Shown in pieces: positions 17,355 through 25,698 of a stretch of 64,000 bases of DNA. The notes below the pieces were generated by a model. That model was not told the DNA's origin, did not search any database, and saw only the letters and a list, made by a program, of their open reading frames with translations. Origin of the DNA: Hyphomicrobiales bacterium (GTDB lineage Bacteria; Pseudomonadota; Alphaproteobacteria; Rhizobiales; Beijerinckiaceae); NCBI GenBank assembly GCA_900470775.1, contig UCBZ01000059.1, positions 1-64,000 on the forward strand, in the 5' to 3' direction. Position 1 is the first letter of the stretch; the number at the start of each line of letters is the position of its first letter. Made by a program: the position numbers and the translations under genes.

Positions 17355-18376
17355 CACGCGGCCTCCGTCGCGGGGGCGGGCGCCGGCTGCAGGCGCGGTC
17401 TGCGTCGCGACAGCCCGTGCAGCATGCCGGCGAGCCCCTCGGGCCGCAGGATCACCATCGCCATGAAGATCAGGCCGTACCAGAGCAGCCAGGTCTCGGT
17501 CAGGCCGCCCAGCACGTCGCGGGCGACGAAGTAGAACACCACGCCCAGCACCGGCCCCCAGAAGCTGACAAGGCCGCCGCCGACGAGCACCATCATCACG
17601 ACGAGCCCGGATTGGTGCAGGCTCATCACGTCCGGGTAGGCGCCCTGCTGGGCCATGGCGAGCAGGCTGCCGGCGAGGCCCGCCAGGATCGCCGAGAGCG
17701 TGAAGACAGCCCATTTGAAGCGCCAGACCTCGTATCCGACGAAGCGGGCGCGGGTCTCGTTCTGGCGGATGGCCTGCAGCACGCGGCCGAAGGGCGAATT
17801 CGCCAGCCGCCAGCCGAGCACGACCACGATCAGCAGCAAGGCGGCGGCGAAATAGAACAGCGCCCGATTATCGGTCAGCGCGACCTGCCACGAGCCGAGC
17901 GTCAGGGGCGGCCTCGGGATTCCAAGAAGGCCGTCCTCGCCGCCGGTGACGCGATGCAGCTTCATGGCGAGGAACCAGAAGATCTGGCCGAAGCCGATCG
18001 TCAGCAGCGCATAGTAGATGCCGCGGCGATGCGACAGGAACGCCCCGACCAGCGCGCCGGCGACGCCCGCCGTCAGCACGGCCGCCAGCAGGCCGCCCCA
18101 CAGGCTGACCGCGACATTGTGCTGGAACAGTCCGAAGGCATAGGCGCCGATGCCGAGATAGGCGCCATGGCCGAAGGAGTGCAGGCCGGTATAGCCAAAG
18201 AGCAGGTTGAACCCGAGCGCGAAGATGATCCAGATCGCGATCTCGATGCCGAGATACTGATAGAGCCCGACGGCAGGGAGCAGCCAGGGCGTGGCCAGGA
18301 GCACAGTGGCGAGGACGACCATCGGCAGCGTGATCCAGGCCGCCGGGCGGGCGGGGATGTCCGAGAGCGAGATCAT
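17354..18376 (-). CDS. livM: Branched-chain-type ABC transporter permease (LivM-like)
   Basis: A 340-residue membrane protein with about ten hydrophobic segments. Family features are ALGFNLLFGYTGLHSFGHGAY and, near residue 200, GRVLQAIRQNETRARFVGY (coupling helix). It is separated by three bases from livH upstream and overlaps livG by one base. Its last 30 residues are a basic, Ala/Pro-rich tail. Confidence 0.92.
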   Translation of the reverse strand: MISLSDIPARPAAWITLPMVVLATVLLATPWLLPAVGLYQYLGIEIAIWIIFALGFNLLFGYTGLHSFGHGAYLGIGAYAFGLFQHNVAVSLWGGLLAAVLTAGVAGALVGAFLSHRRGIYYALLTIGFGQIFWFLAMKLHRVTGGEDGLLGIPRPPLTLGSWQVALTDNRALFYFAAALLLIVVVLGWRLANSPFGRVLQAIRQNETRARFVGYEVWRFKWAVFTLSAILAGLAGSLLAMAQQGAYPDVMSLHQSGLVVMMVLVGGGLVSFWGPVLGVVFYFVARDVLGGLTETWLLWYGLIFMAMVILRPEGLAGMLHGLSRRRPRLQPAPAPATEAA

Positions 18377-18379
18377 GCG

Positions 18380-19300
18380 TCAGTTCTCCAGCGCGCTCTT
18401 GCGACCGAGCAGGCCACGGCTGCGAAACCCGAGGACGGCGATGAGGAGCAGGTACATCGACATCGTCGCCCAGGCCGCCGCATAGGCGCCGGTGATCCCC
18501 ATGGCGAGGCCGACCAGAAGCGCCGCGATGACGGCGCCCCAGAAGCTGCCGACCCCGCCGATGACGATGATGAGGAAGGCGGGGATGACGATGTCGACGC
18601 CGACATGCGGACGCAGACCCCAGATCGGCACCATCACCACGCCGGCCAGCCCCGCCAGCGCCGAGCCGAACCCGAAGACCAGTAGCCTCAGCCTGGCGAG
18701 GTCGTAGCCGAGCGCCCGGACCATCTCGCTGTCATGCGCGCCCGCCTTGATCACGGCGCCGGCCGAGGTCCGCTCCAGGAAGAGCCAGACGGCGGCGATG
18801 GCCAGAATGCTGAAGCCGGCGGCGAAGAAGCGGTAGGTCGAGAAGATCATGCCGTTCAGCAGGACGGCGCTGTTGATCGCCTGCGGTAGCGCTAGGTTCT
18901 GCTCGCCGGTGCCCCAGATCAGCCGGATCAGCTCCTCGACGACGAGAGCGGCGCCGAAGGTCAGCAGCAGGCCGTAGAGCGGCGGCTTGCCATAGGTCGG
19001 GCGCAGGCAGAGTTCGAGGAGCATGCCGGCGAGCCCAGCAAGCGCCGGTCCGATCGCCAGCGCCAGCACGTAACGCAACCCGAGCGGCAGGCTCAGCCAC
19101 CAGGCGCCAAACGGCGTGCCGGAAAACCAGCCGCCGGCGATCACCGTCAGCGCGAAATAAGCCCCCAGCGCGAAGAGCGAGCCATGAGCGAGATTGATCA
19201 CCTCCATCACGCCGACGATCAGGGTGAAGCCGAGCGCGATCAGCGCGAAAAGCAGGCCCAGCGTCAGGCCGTTGATGAGGTGAGGCAGGAGATCGATCAT
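18380..19300 (-). CDS. livH: Branched-chain-type ABC transporter permease (LivH-like)
   Basis: A 306-residue membrane protein with the LivH signature near the N-terminus (LTLGLLFALIALGFTLIVG, then EVINLAHGSLFALGAY) and the C-terminal VIVIGGVGSFWGAVIAALLVG. It follows the binding-protein gene after a 72-base gap that contains a strong hairpin. Confidence 0.92.
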   Translation of the reverse strand: MIDLLPHLINGLTLGLLFALIALGFTLIVGVMEVINLAHGSLFALGAYFALTVIAGGWFSGTPFGAWWLSLPLGLRYVLALAIGPALAGLAGMLLELCLRPTYGKPPLYGLLLTFGAALVVEELIRLIWGTGEQNLALPQAINSAVLLNGMIFSTYRFFAAGFSILAIAAVWLFLERTSAGAVIKAGAHDSEMVRALGYDLARLRLLVFGFGSALAGLAGVVMVPIWGLRPHVGVDIVIPAFLIIVIGGVGSFWGAVIAALLVGLAMGITGAYAAAWATMSMYLLLIAVLGFRSRGLLGRKSALEN

Positions 19301-19333
19301 GCGTCGTGCGTCCCGATGCAGCGATAGCGTGGT

Positions 19334-19359
19334 CCGCGGCCGCCGGTTGACGGCCGCGG
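19334..19359 (-). promoter_or_regulatory. Stem-loop between binding-protein gene and livH
   Basis: A perfect 9-bp inverted repeat, CCGCGGCCG / CGGCCGCGG, with an 8-nt loop lies 13 bases beyond the binding-protein stop. It is placed to protect that message and reduce downstream expression, like the hairpins at 1816, 10096 and 35320. Confidence 0.5.
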
Positions 19360-19372
19360 ATGGCGGGACCGG

Positions 19373-20662
19373 TCAGGCGTCGAAGGTCGGCGTCTTGTCG
19401 TAGGGCTCGAGCTTGCAGAGCTTGGCGGAATCGGTGTCGCGCACATCTTCCGGCCTGGCGTGGCTCAGGACCTCGAAAAGATCGTCCTTCTCTTTCGGCG
19501 CACGGTTGGCGGTGGCGAGATAGATGGTCTGCTGGACCTGATGCGTGTCGGCGTCGATCGTCGCGTCGAAATGCTGCATCCGGTCCTTTGCCGGCATCTT
19601 GTGGCCTTCCAGCGCCTTGATCACAGCGATGTTGCTGGTGGTGCCGGCCCGCTCCACGGCGGCCAGCAGCTCGCGCACCGACATGTAGCCGTTGTAGAAG
19701 ACGTTGCCGGGCACGCGCATGGCAGTTTCGGGGAACATCGCCTGATAGCGCTTGACGAAATCGGCGACGCCGGGAAGGTCGAGCCGATAATACCAGGTGG
19801 TGCCGAACACGCCGAAGAGGTTGTCGATCGGCAGTCCGTAGACGTCGGGCCAGTCCTGCTGGCTGTTGATCCAGGCCGGCTTGTCGCCCATGCCAAGCTG
19901 CGCGACCTGCTGGCGCATCGCCTTCTGGTCGTCCCCGCCGATCGCGGCCGACACCACCACCGGCTTGCGCTGCTGCACCTTGAGCAGGGCCGAGGTGAAG
20001 TCGCGCGTGCCCTGCGGGATCAGGATCTCCTCCATGACCTTGCCGCCATACTCGGCGAGCAGGGCCTTGGTCGCCTTCGCGGTATCGTGACCCCAGACAT
20101 AGTCGTTGGTCAGGAGCATCCAGTCGGAGCCGAAGCGCTCGATCGCGCTCTTGACCGCGGCCTTGGCGAAGTTGGTGCCGTTGCCGTCGAAGACGAATTT
20201 GACGCGGTGGCAGTTCTGGCCGGCCTCGGTCGGCGAGGACGAGTTCGTGTTGATGTAGATCACGCCGTATTTCTGTGCGACCTGGCTGATTGCATTGGCG
20301 ACGCCGGAATGGACCGCCCCGACGAGGAAGCCGCATTGCTCGCGGCTGATCATCCGTTCGGCGACGCGACTGCCGGTGGCGGCCGTCGTCTCGGTGTCGA
20401 TATGGACGAACTCGACCTTCCGGCCGAGGACGCCGCCGCGCTCATTGGCCTCGGCGATCGCCATCATCATGCCGCGCTTGTCGCTGGCGCCGGAGTTCGC
20501 GTACATGCCGCTCGCATCCGATGTGATGCCGATCCGCAGCGGCTTGGCCGCGCCTTGCGCCCAGACGCGATTGTGCTTCCAGGGACCCGCAAAGAGCGAG
20601 ACCGCGGACGCGGCCCCGGCGCCGCCCAGCAGAACGCGCCGTGAAATCGTGATCTTCGACAT
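19373..20662 (-). CDS. ABC transporter substrate-binding protein, Tat-exported (Leu/amide-binding family)
   Basis: A 429-residue periplasmic binding protein of the type-I amino acid/amide family. The N-terminus MSKITISRRVLLGGAGAAS is a twin-arginine signal, suggesting export in folded form. Mature features are IGITSDASGMYANSGASDKRG and GSRVAERMISREQCGFLVGA. GGGAGG sits seven bases before the ATG at 20662. It resembles FmdD/AmiC/UrtA-like proteins more than LivK, so amides, urea-like compounds or aromatic/aliphatic acids are possible cargo. It is the first gene of the operon, divergent from the RpiR regulator. Confidence 0.88.
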   Translation of the reverse strand: MSKITISRRVLLGGAGAASAVSLFAGPWKHNRVWAQGAAKPLRIGITSDASGMYANSGASDKRGMMMAIAEANERGGVLGRKVEFVHIDTETTAATGSRVAERMISREQCGFLVGAVHSGVANAISQVAQKYGVIYINTNSSSPTEAGQNCHRVKFVFDGNGTNFAKAAVKSAIERFGSDWMLLTNDYVWGHDTAKATKALLAEYGGKVMEEILIPQGTRDFTSALLKVQQRKPVVVSAAIGGDDQKAMRQQVAQLGMGDKPAWINSQQDWPDVYGLPIDNLFGVFGTTWYYRLDLPGVADFVKRYQAMFPETAMRVPGNVFYNGYMSVRELLAAVERAGTTSNIAVIKALEGHKMPAKDRMQHFDATIDADTHQVQQTIYLATANRAPKEKDDLFEVLSHARPEDVRDTDSAKLCKLEPYDKTPTFDA

Positions 20663-20720
20663 CGTTTGTCCTCCCCGAAACGGACGGGCTCGTGCCCGTC
20701 TCTTGCCTGATCGAATGTCA

Positions 20721-20836
20721 GAACTAATTTTCAAAGAGCATGAATATTTTTTCGGTCGTGTCAACAGATTCGAGAATTTCGCGCTTGGCGTGGCCGACAG
20801 GGCGAGATAGAAGCGCGAATGAACGAAAATTCATTC
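20721..20836. promoter_or_regulatory. Three GAA-N6-TTC elements, candidate RpiR operators
   Basis: GAA-N6-TTC occurs at 20721-20732, 20742-20753 and 20821-20832. The first two are exactly 21 bp apart. The third lies inside a perfect 7-bp inverted repeat (GAATGAA...TTCATTC, 20817-20836) that covers the start codon of the RpiR-like gene. MurR/RpiR proteins bind AT-rich palindromes, so autoregulation plus control of the divergent ABC operon is plausible (inference). Confidence 0.4.
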
Positions 20837-21676
20837 AGTCGGCCGCGCGCGGCACCTCCTTCGGGCGATGTCGCGCAAGAGACCTTCGAAGCTCTGCGCC
20901 AGCGCCTTCGCAACCGCTTCGACCACCTCAGCCCGCATCTGCAGCGCATCGCGCGATCGGCGCTGGAAAAGCCCAACGACTTCGCCCTCAACACGGTGGT
21001 CGGCATCGCCGGAGACCTCGATGTCCAGCCGTCGACGCTGATCCGCTTCGCCAAGGAATTCGGCTATCGCGGCTTCTCGGAGATGCAGCGGGTCTTCCGC
21101 TTGCGCCTGATCGAGGGCGCCCCCCGCGCTCGCGAGGAGGTCTTCGCACGTCAGCCCGCTCCGCGGGAGGCCAAGGATTATGGCGCCCTGCTGAATGGGT
21201 GCGTGGATGCGCTGATAGCCTCGCTGGAGGATCTCAGGAGCACAGTTTCGCCGGAGGCGCTCGACAAGGCGACGCAAATGCTGCGGCAGGCCGAGCATGT
21301 CTACATTGCGGGCTTGCGCCGGTCCCGGCCGATCGCGACCTATCTGGCCTATGGGCTGACGCGCTGCGAACGGCAGTGCAGCCTGCTGGATTTCGGCAGC
21401 GGCATGGCGGCCGAACAGATCGCCACGATGCGGCCGGGCGATCTTCTCGTGGCGATCGCGTTCACGCCCTACACCCAGTCCGTGGTCGACATCACGCTCG
21501 ATTCCCATCTCAGCGGGAAGCGCATCCTCGTCCTGACGGATGTGCCCGAGAGCCCGTTGGCGCGCCACGCCGACCTGACCTTCCTCGTCGACAACTCGGC
21601 CACCAGCCAGTTCAGGCCGATCTCGGGGGCGATCGCGCTGGTCCAGACCCTGATCACCGGCCTTGGAACGGGGTGA
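20819..21676 (+). CDS. MurR/RpiR-family transcriptional regulator
   Basis: A 285-residue regulator. The N-terminal HTH of the RpiR type is about residues 15-95 (GDLDVQPSTLIRFAKEFGYRGFSEMQ), and the C-terminal SIS sugar-phosphate-binding domain is about 130-270 (AEHVYIAGLRRSRPIATYLAYGL, LVAIAFTPYTQSVVD). It is transcribed away from the LivHMGF-SDR-ALDH operon across a 156-base AT-rich gap and is the likely local regulator. A SIS effector would suggest a phosphorylated or sugar-like ligand. Confidence 0.9.
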   Translation: MNENSFSRPRAAPPSGDVAQETFEALRQRLRNRFDHLSPHLQRIARSALEKPNDFALNTVVGIAGDLDVQPSTLIRFAKEFGYRGFSEMQRVFRLRLIEGAPRAREEVFARQPAPREAKDYGALLNGCVDALIASLEDLRSTVSPEALDKATQMLRQAEHVYIAGLRRSRPIATYLAYGLTRCERQCSLLDFGSGMAAEQIATMRPGDLLVAIAFTPYTQSVVDITLDSHLSGKRILVLTDVPESPLARHADLTFLVDNSATSQFRPISGAIALVQTLITGLGTG

Positions 21677-21714
21677 GGCGGCGCCGTCCACGCCTGTGAC
21701 CGGCCGCCTCACCC
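21671..21714. terminator. Convergent hairpin between RpiR and cupin genes
   Basis: A 12-bp perfect inverted repeat, GGGTGAGGCGGC / GCCGCCTCACCC, with a 20-nt loop. It includes the RpiR stop codon and ends three bases before the stop codon of the convergent cupin gene. It probably terminates both transcripts, although there is no T-run. Confidence 0.55.
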
Positions 21715-21717
21715 GCT

Positions 21718-22242
21718 TCAGGATTTGCCGACGACCGTGTCAGGCCACAAGCGCAGGAGCGGCCCATCCCGACCGAGCACAGGATCAATCAGGGGAAATG
21801 ACAGGAAGGCGATCTGCTGCCGCATCGCCGGCGTCGGGGCCTCGCGGATGATATCGCCGGATTGTCCCGGCGGGTAGGCACCGACGACGAGGAAGTCCGG
21901 CGACTGCCTGATCCGGCGGTGACCCGTGCCCGCCGGCAGCAGGAGCACATCCCCTGCCTTGACGTCGATCTGCCTGCCGCCATCGCCGCCAAGAACAAGC
22001 TCCGCTGTCCCGGCGGCTATGCCCAGGACCTCGTGCCCCCGCGCATGGTAGTGATCGAAGTCGTAGATTCCGTCACGCCACTGTGGCGGCCAGCCATTGT
22101 CGCCGAAACGCTTCTCCAAGATCGACGCGAGATCGGCGTCCGATGCGAAGGCCGCCGAATAGATCAGGACTGGCAGGCGCGGGTTGTTCGGGACAAAGCC
22201 GCGCTCTTCAAGGTGAATGGCCGTCGTCGTCACGTCGCTCAT
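21718..22242 (-). CDS. Cupin-domain protein
   Basis: A 174-residue single-cupin protein. Motif 1 is YDFDHYHARGHEVLGIAAGTAEL and motif 2 is VKAGDVLLLPAGTGHRRI. The His/His/Glu/His pattern supports a metal site. AGGAGA is placed just before the ATG at 22242. Stand-alone cupins of this kind are often sugar or acyl isomerases, oxygenases or unknown. There is no operon partner: the gene is convergent with rpiR and divergent from the small gene at 22498. Confidence 0.8.
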   Translation of the reverse strand: MSDVTTTAIHLEERGFVPNNPRLPVLIYSAAFASDADLASILEKRFGDNGWPPQWRDGIYDFDHYHARGHEVLGIAAGTAELVLGGDGGRQIDVKAGDVLLLPAGTGHRRIRQSPDFLVVGAYPPGQSGDIIREAPTPAMRQQIAFLSFPLIDPVLGRDGPLLRLWPDTVVGKS

Positions 22243-22497
22243 GCCGATCTCCTGATGAGACCGGGAAACGCTCGTCTGCCAACGCTGTTCCGCATACGAC
22301 GACGCGCTCGACAATCCGCTCCGGCAGCCCGTTTTCCCATCGGGGCCGCCGTGCCTGAACGACGCCCGGCCTTGACCTTTGGACATGGCTGACGATTGCC
22401 CTCGCGTTTGCTATCGCTGGCAGCATCGACCAAAGCACGACGGCTACATTGCCTTTGCCCGACGCGGCGCGCTGGGTACCCCTGGAGATAAACCGAG

Positions 22498-22788
22498 ATG
22501 GCCAGCCCGCTTCGACTGCCGAAATCGAAAGCCCATCACATCGATGGCGCGCAGTTCCAGTTCGGCCTGGACGAGGTCAATCTGAGCGCGGAACGCTTTG
22601 CCGACCTGTTCTGCAACGGCAGGGTGAAGCGTGTCCGCGAATGGCTGGCGGACGAACTCCCCGTGCCGCCCTGGGTGCCGGCGCTGCTGGCCGCCATGGT
22701 TTCGCCGGAAGGCCGGACGCGCGCCATCGCCACGGCCGAACACCTGATCGCCGCGGGCGCGTCAAGCGGCGCAGCGCGGGAGAGCTAG
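22498..22788 (+). CDS. Small protein of unknown function
   Basis: A 96-residue soluble protein that I do not recognise. It has no signal peptide or membrane segment. The composition looks protein-like (AQFQFGLDEVNLSAERFADLF, then EWLADELPVPPWVPALLAAM). A GGAG lies about 11 bases before the ATG, which is a little far. It is isolated between a divergent cupin gene and a convergent LacI gene, so no context helps. Confidence 0.5.
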   Translation: MASPLRLPKSKAHHIDGAQFQFGLDEVNLSAERFADLFCNGRVKRVREWLADELPVPPWVPALLAAMVSPEGRTRAIATAEHLIAAGASSGAARES

Positions 22789-22844
22789 GCCCGCGCCAAC
22801 ACCGACGTCTTGCAACCGGACAGGCCTGAACCCGGCGATCGGTC

Positions 22845-23894
22845 TCAGGGCAGATTGTCCCTGAGGAAGATGTCGATCCCGATGCGTTCCTGATCCGGCA
22901 CCAGCTTTTCGCCGGAGCAATGGGCCAGCAACACACGCGCTGCGGAACGCGCCTCGTGTCCGGGGTTCTGGCTGATGATGGCATCGACGTCGCCATGCAG
23001 CAGGAAGCGCCTGGTATGCGGCGTCAGTTCATGGGCGATCCAGACGATGTCCTGGTCGCGACCGGCCTGTTGCAGCGCCGCCGCGATGCCGCGATTGCCG
23101 GCGCCGACATTGTAGAGGCCGACGAGGCCCGGTTGCTGCTGCAGCAAGCTGGTGGTTGCGGCCAGCGTCTGCTCGTTGTCGTCGCGGCCTTCGACCGCGG
23201 GCAGCACGACGAGATCGGGAAATTCGCGCGTCAGGACCTGATTGAAGCCGTAGAGGCGCTCGGCATGGTCGCGCAGCGAGAGCGAACCGGCGATCACGCC
23301 GACGACGCCCTGGCGGCCGCGCAGGAAACGGCCCATGAGGTTGGCCGCCGTGCGCCCGGCGGCCGGATTGTCGATGCCGACATAATGCAGGCGCCGCGCG
23401 CTGGGCACGTCGGAGACGAGCGTCACGACGGGAATGCCGCGATCGGCGAGATCGTCGATGGCGGCGCGCACGCGCGGATGATCAAGCGCGATCGTGGCGA
23501 CACCGTGATAGCCGGGCAGGAGATTCTCCAGCACGCGCGCCAGGGCCTCAGCATCGAAGACATCGACATATTCGACGTCGATGAAGGCGCGCTGGACGGC
23601 GAGCCAATCGGCGGTGCGCGCGACCTGTTCGCCCAGCAGGGTCATGAAGCTGTTGGCGCCGCTGGGCAGGACGAAGAGGAAGCGGAAGCTCTGATTGCGG
23701 GCGAGGCGGGCGGCGGCGGGGTCGGGCCTGTAGCCGAGCTTCGAGACGGCTGCCTCGACCCGCGCGATCGTCTTGTCGCGCACGCCGTCGCGGCGGTTGA
23801 CGACACGGTCGGCCGTCGCCAGCGACACACCCGCTATGCGCGCGACATCCTCGAGCGTCGCGCGGCCGATCAGCCCTGCCTCGCCTGCCCCCAT
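22845..23894 (-). CDS. LacI-family transcriptional regulator
   Basis: A 349-residue regulator. The N-terminal HTH is at about 12-65 (TLEDVARIAGVSLATADRVVNRRDGVRDKT) and the C-terminal periplasmic-binding-like domain resembles the sugar-responsive AglR/RhaR type (VVGVIAGSLSLRDHAERLYGF, GLYNVGAGNRGIAAAL). It is the last gene of a sugar ABC operon, sharing one base with the ThuA gene (TGATG). It probably represses that operon; direct repeats at 28811-28848 are a possible target. Confidence 0.9.
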   Translation of the reverse strand: MGAGEAGLIGRATLEDVARIAGVSLATADRVVNRRDGVRDKTIARVEAAVSKLGYRPDPAAARLARNQSFRFLFVLPSGANSFMTLLGEQVARTADWLAVQRAFIDVEYVDVFDAEALARVLENLLPGYHGVATIALDHPRVRAAIDDLADRGIPVVTLVSDVPSARRLHYVGIDNPAAGRTAANLMGRFLRGRQGVVGVIAGSLSLRDHAERLYGFNQVLTREFPDLVVLPAVEGRDDNEQTLAATTSLLQQQPGLVGLYNVGAGNRGIAAALQQAGRDQDIVWIAHELTPHTRRFLLHGDVDAIISQNPGHEARSAARVLLAHCSGEKLVPDQERIGIDIFLRDNLP

Positions 23895-24535
23895 CAGCGC
23901 GCCGCCCAGAGCATCCCGCGCGTCAGCATCGTGCGTATCTCGGGCACGTCCAGCTCATAGGCGCGGTGACCGAGCGAGCAGTAGAACACGCGGCCCTCGC
24001 CATAGCGCTTCTTCCAGACGACCGGCATCTCGACGCCATCGATCCAGGAGGCATGATCGCCATTGAACCGCGTCGTCGCCAGGACCTCGTTGGCCGGATC
24101 GACATGCATGTAATACTGCTCCGACCGATGCTCGAAACTGCTGATGCCGGCCATGATCGGGTCGTCCGGCCGGGTGATGTCGACCTTGTAGTCGATGATG
24201 TTGCCGGGATGGGCAACCCACTGCCCGCCGCACATGAACTGGTAGTCCACAGAATCGCGGAACGCATCGGCCATGCCACCGTGATGGCCGGCGAGCCCGA
24301 CGCCGCCACGCACGGCCGCGCACAGCGCCAGGGCCTCGGGCTTCTCGATCTTCGACATGGTGTAGATCGGCACGATCAGGGAGAGCTCGCGGATGCTCGG
24401 ATCGAGAAAGACCTCGGTCGAGGTCTCGACCCGGACTTCGAAGCCTTCCGCCTTGAGCCAGCCGCGCATCATCGAGGCGCAGAGATCCGGGTCGTGACCC
24501 GCCCAGCCGCCCCACACTATCATCGCCTTGCGCAT
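23894..24535 (-). CDS. ThuA-domain protein (trehalose utilisation-like)
   Basis: A 213-residue protein of the ThuA family, which has a glutamine-amidotransferase-like fold. Recognisable segments are MIVWGGWAGHDPDLCASMM, VGLAGHHGGMADAFRDSVDY and RVFYCSLGHRAYELD near the C-terminus. In Sinorhizobium ThuA/ThuB act with a trehalose ABC importer; here too it sits between a Gfo/Idh oxidoreductase and a LacI gene. The role would be 3-keto-glycoside or keto-sugar processing (inference). Confidence 0.85.
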   Translation of the reverse strand: MRKAMIVWGGWAGHDPDLCASMMRGWLKAEGFEVRVETSTEVFLDPSIRELSLIVPIYTMSKIEKPEALALCAAVRGGVGLAGHHGGMADAFRDSVDYQFMCGGQWVAHPGNIIDYKVDITRPDDPIMAGISSFEHRSEQYYMHVDPANEVLATTRFNGDHASWIDGVEMPVVWKKRYGEGRVFYCSLGHRAYELDVPEIRTMLTRGMLWAAR

Positions 24536-24552
24536 TCTCGTGATCCCCTGGT

Positions 24553-25650
24553 TCAATCGATCTGGCCGGTGGCGCGGCCAGCGGGCATGGCAGCCGGCCG
24601 ATCGACACGGCTTTCGATGTTGATCCGCCGGCCTTCGTTGGAGGATGTCTGGAACGCCTCCATCACCTCCAGCACATGGAAGGCGAGTTCGCCGCTGGCA
24701 CGGTGCGGCCGGTTGGCCAGGATCGCCGCAGCCATATCCGCCACGCCGATCGAGCGGAACTCGCCATCGGCGTGACCATGCGACAGGGCGATCGTCTCCC
24801 ACTGCCCTCGCGGCCTGGCGATCTTGACCTCGCCGCCGAACTTGTTGGGGTCGGGCACCAGCAGGCTCGCCTTGTCGCCATGGATCTCGATCGGCGAATG
24901 GCTGTGCTGGGGCACGTCGAAGCTCATCGTGATCGAAACCACGGCGCCGTGGGCGAACTCCAGCGTGCCTGCGACATGGGTGTCGACCTCGACGGGGATC
25001 AGCGCGCCGTTCATCGGCTGGCTGGTGACGAGCCGCTCGGAACGCGGCCGCGCCGTCGAGCCCATCACGCCGACTACGGGCCCAAGCAATTGCACGAGGT
25101 CGGTGATGTAATAGGGACCCATGTCGAGCATCGGTCCGCCGCCGCGCAGATAGTAGAATCCCGGCGCCGGATGCCAGCTCTCATGGCCGGGACAGCCGAA
25201 AAAGGCGCTGCCCGCCACCGGCCTGCCGATCGCGCCGTCATCGATCAGCTTGCGCGCCGTCTGGTGGCCGCCACCGAGGAAGGTGTCCGGGGCGCAGCCG
25301 ACGCGCAGGCCCTTCTGGGCCGCCAGGTCCATGACCTTGCGGGCCTCGACCGTGTTGATGCCGAGCGGCTTCTCGGAATGGACATGCTTACCGGCATTGA
25401 GCACCGCGAGGCTGACATCGGTATGGGCCAGCGGCACCGTGAGATTGACGACGATCTCGACATCGTCGCGCTTCAGCAGCTGGTCGACGCGCAGGCCCGG
25501 CACGCCGAATTCGGCGCCGCGCTTCTCGGCTGCGGCACTGCGCATATCGGCGACAGCCTTGAGCTCGACCATCGGGAAGCGCTTGAGCGCCTCCAGATAT
25601 TTCGTGCTGATGTTGCCGCAGCCAATGATGCCTATCCCCACTTTGCGCAT
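24553..25650 (-). CDS. Gfo/Idh/MocA-family oxidoreductase
   Basis: A 365-residue NAD(P)-dependent oxidoreductase. It has the Rossmann motif IGIIGCGNISTKYLEAL, catalytic-lysine segment HVHSEKPLGINT and GGGPMLDMGPYYITDLVQLLG. The ATG at 25650 has GGAGACGAGC directly upstream; an in-frame GTG at 25662 would put that site inside the gene. With the ThuA protein it probably oxidises or epimerises the imported sugar, as ThuB-type dehydrogenases do. Confidence 0.88.
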   Translation of the reverse strand: MRKVGIGIIGCGNISTKYLEALKRFPMVELKAVADMRSAAAEKRGAEFGVPGLRVDQLLKRDDVEIVVNLTVPLAHTDVSLAVLNAGKHVHSEKPLGINTVEARKVMDLAAQKGLRVGCAPDTFLGGGHQTARKLIDDGAIGRPVAGSAFFGCPGHESWHPAPGFYYLRGGGPMLDMGPYYITDLVQLLGPVVGVMGSTARPRSERLVTSQPMNGALIPVEVDTHVAGTLEFAHGAVVSITMSFDVPQHSHSPIEIHGDKASLLVPDPNKFGGEVKIARPRGQWETIALSHGHADGEFRSIGVADMAAAILANRPHRASGELAFHVLEVMEAFQTSSNEGRRINIESRVDRPAAMPAGRATGQID

Positions 25651-25698
25651 GCTCGTCTCCACAGATGTTGTCCGATGTCGGTTCGTTGAAGCGCGAGC

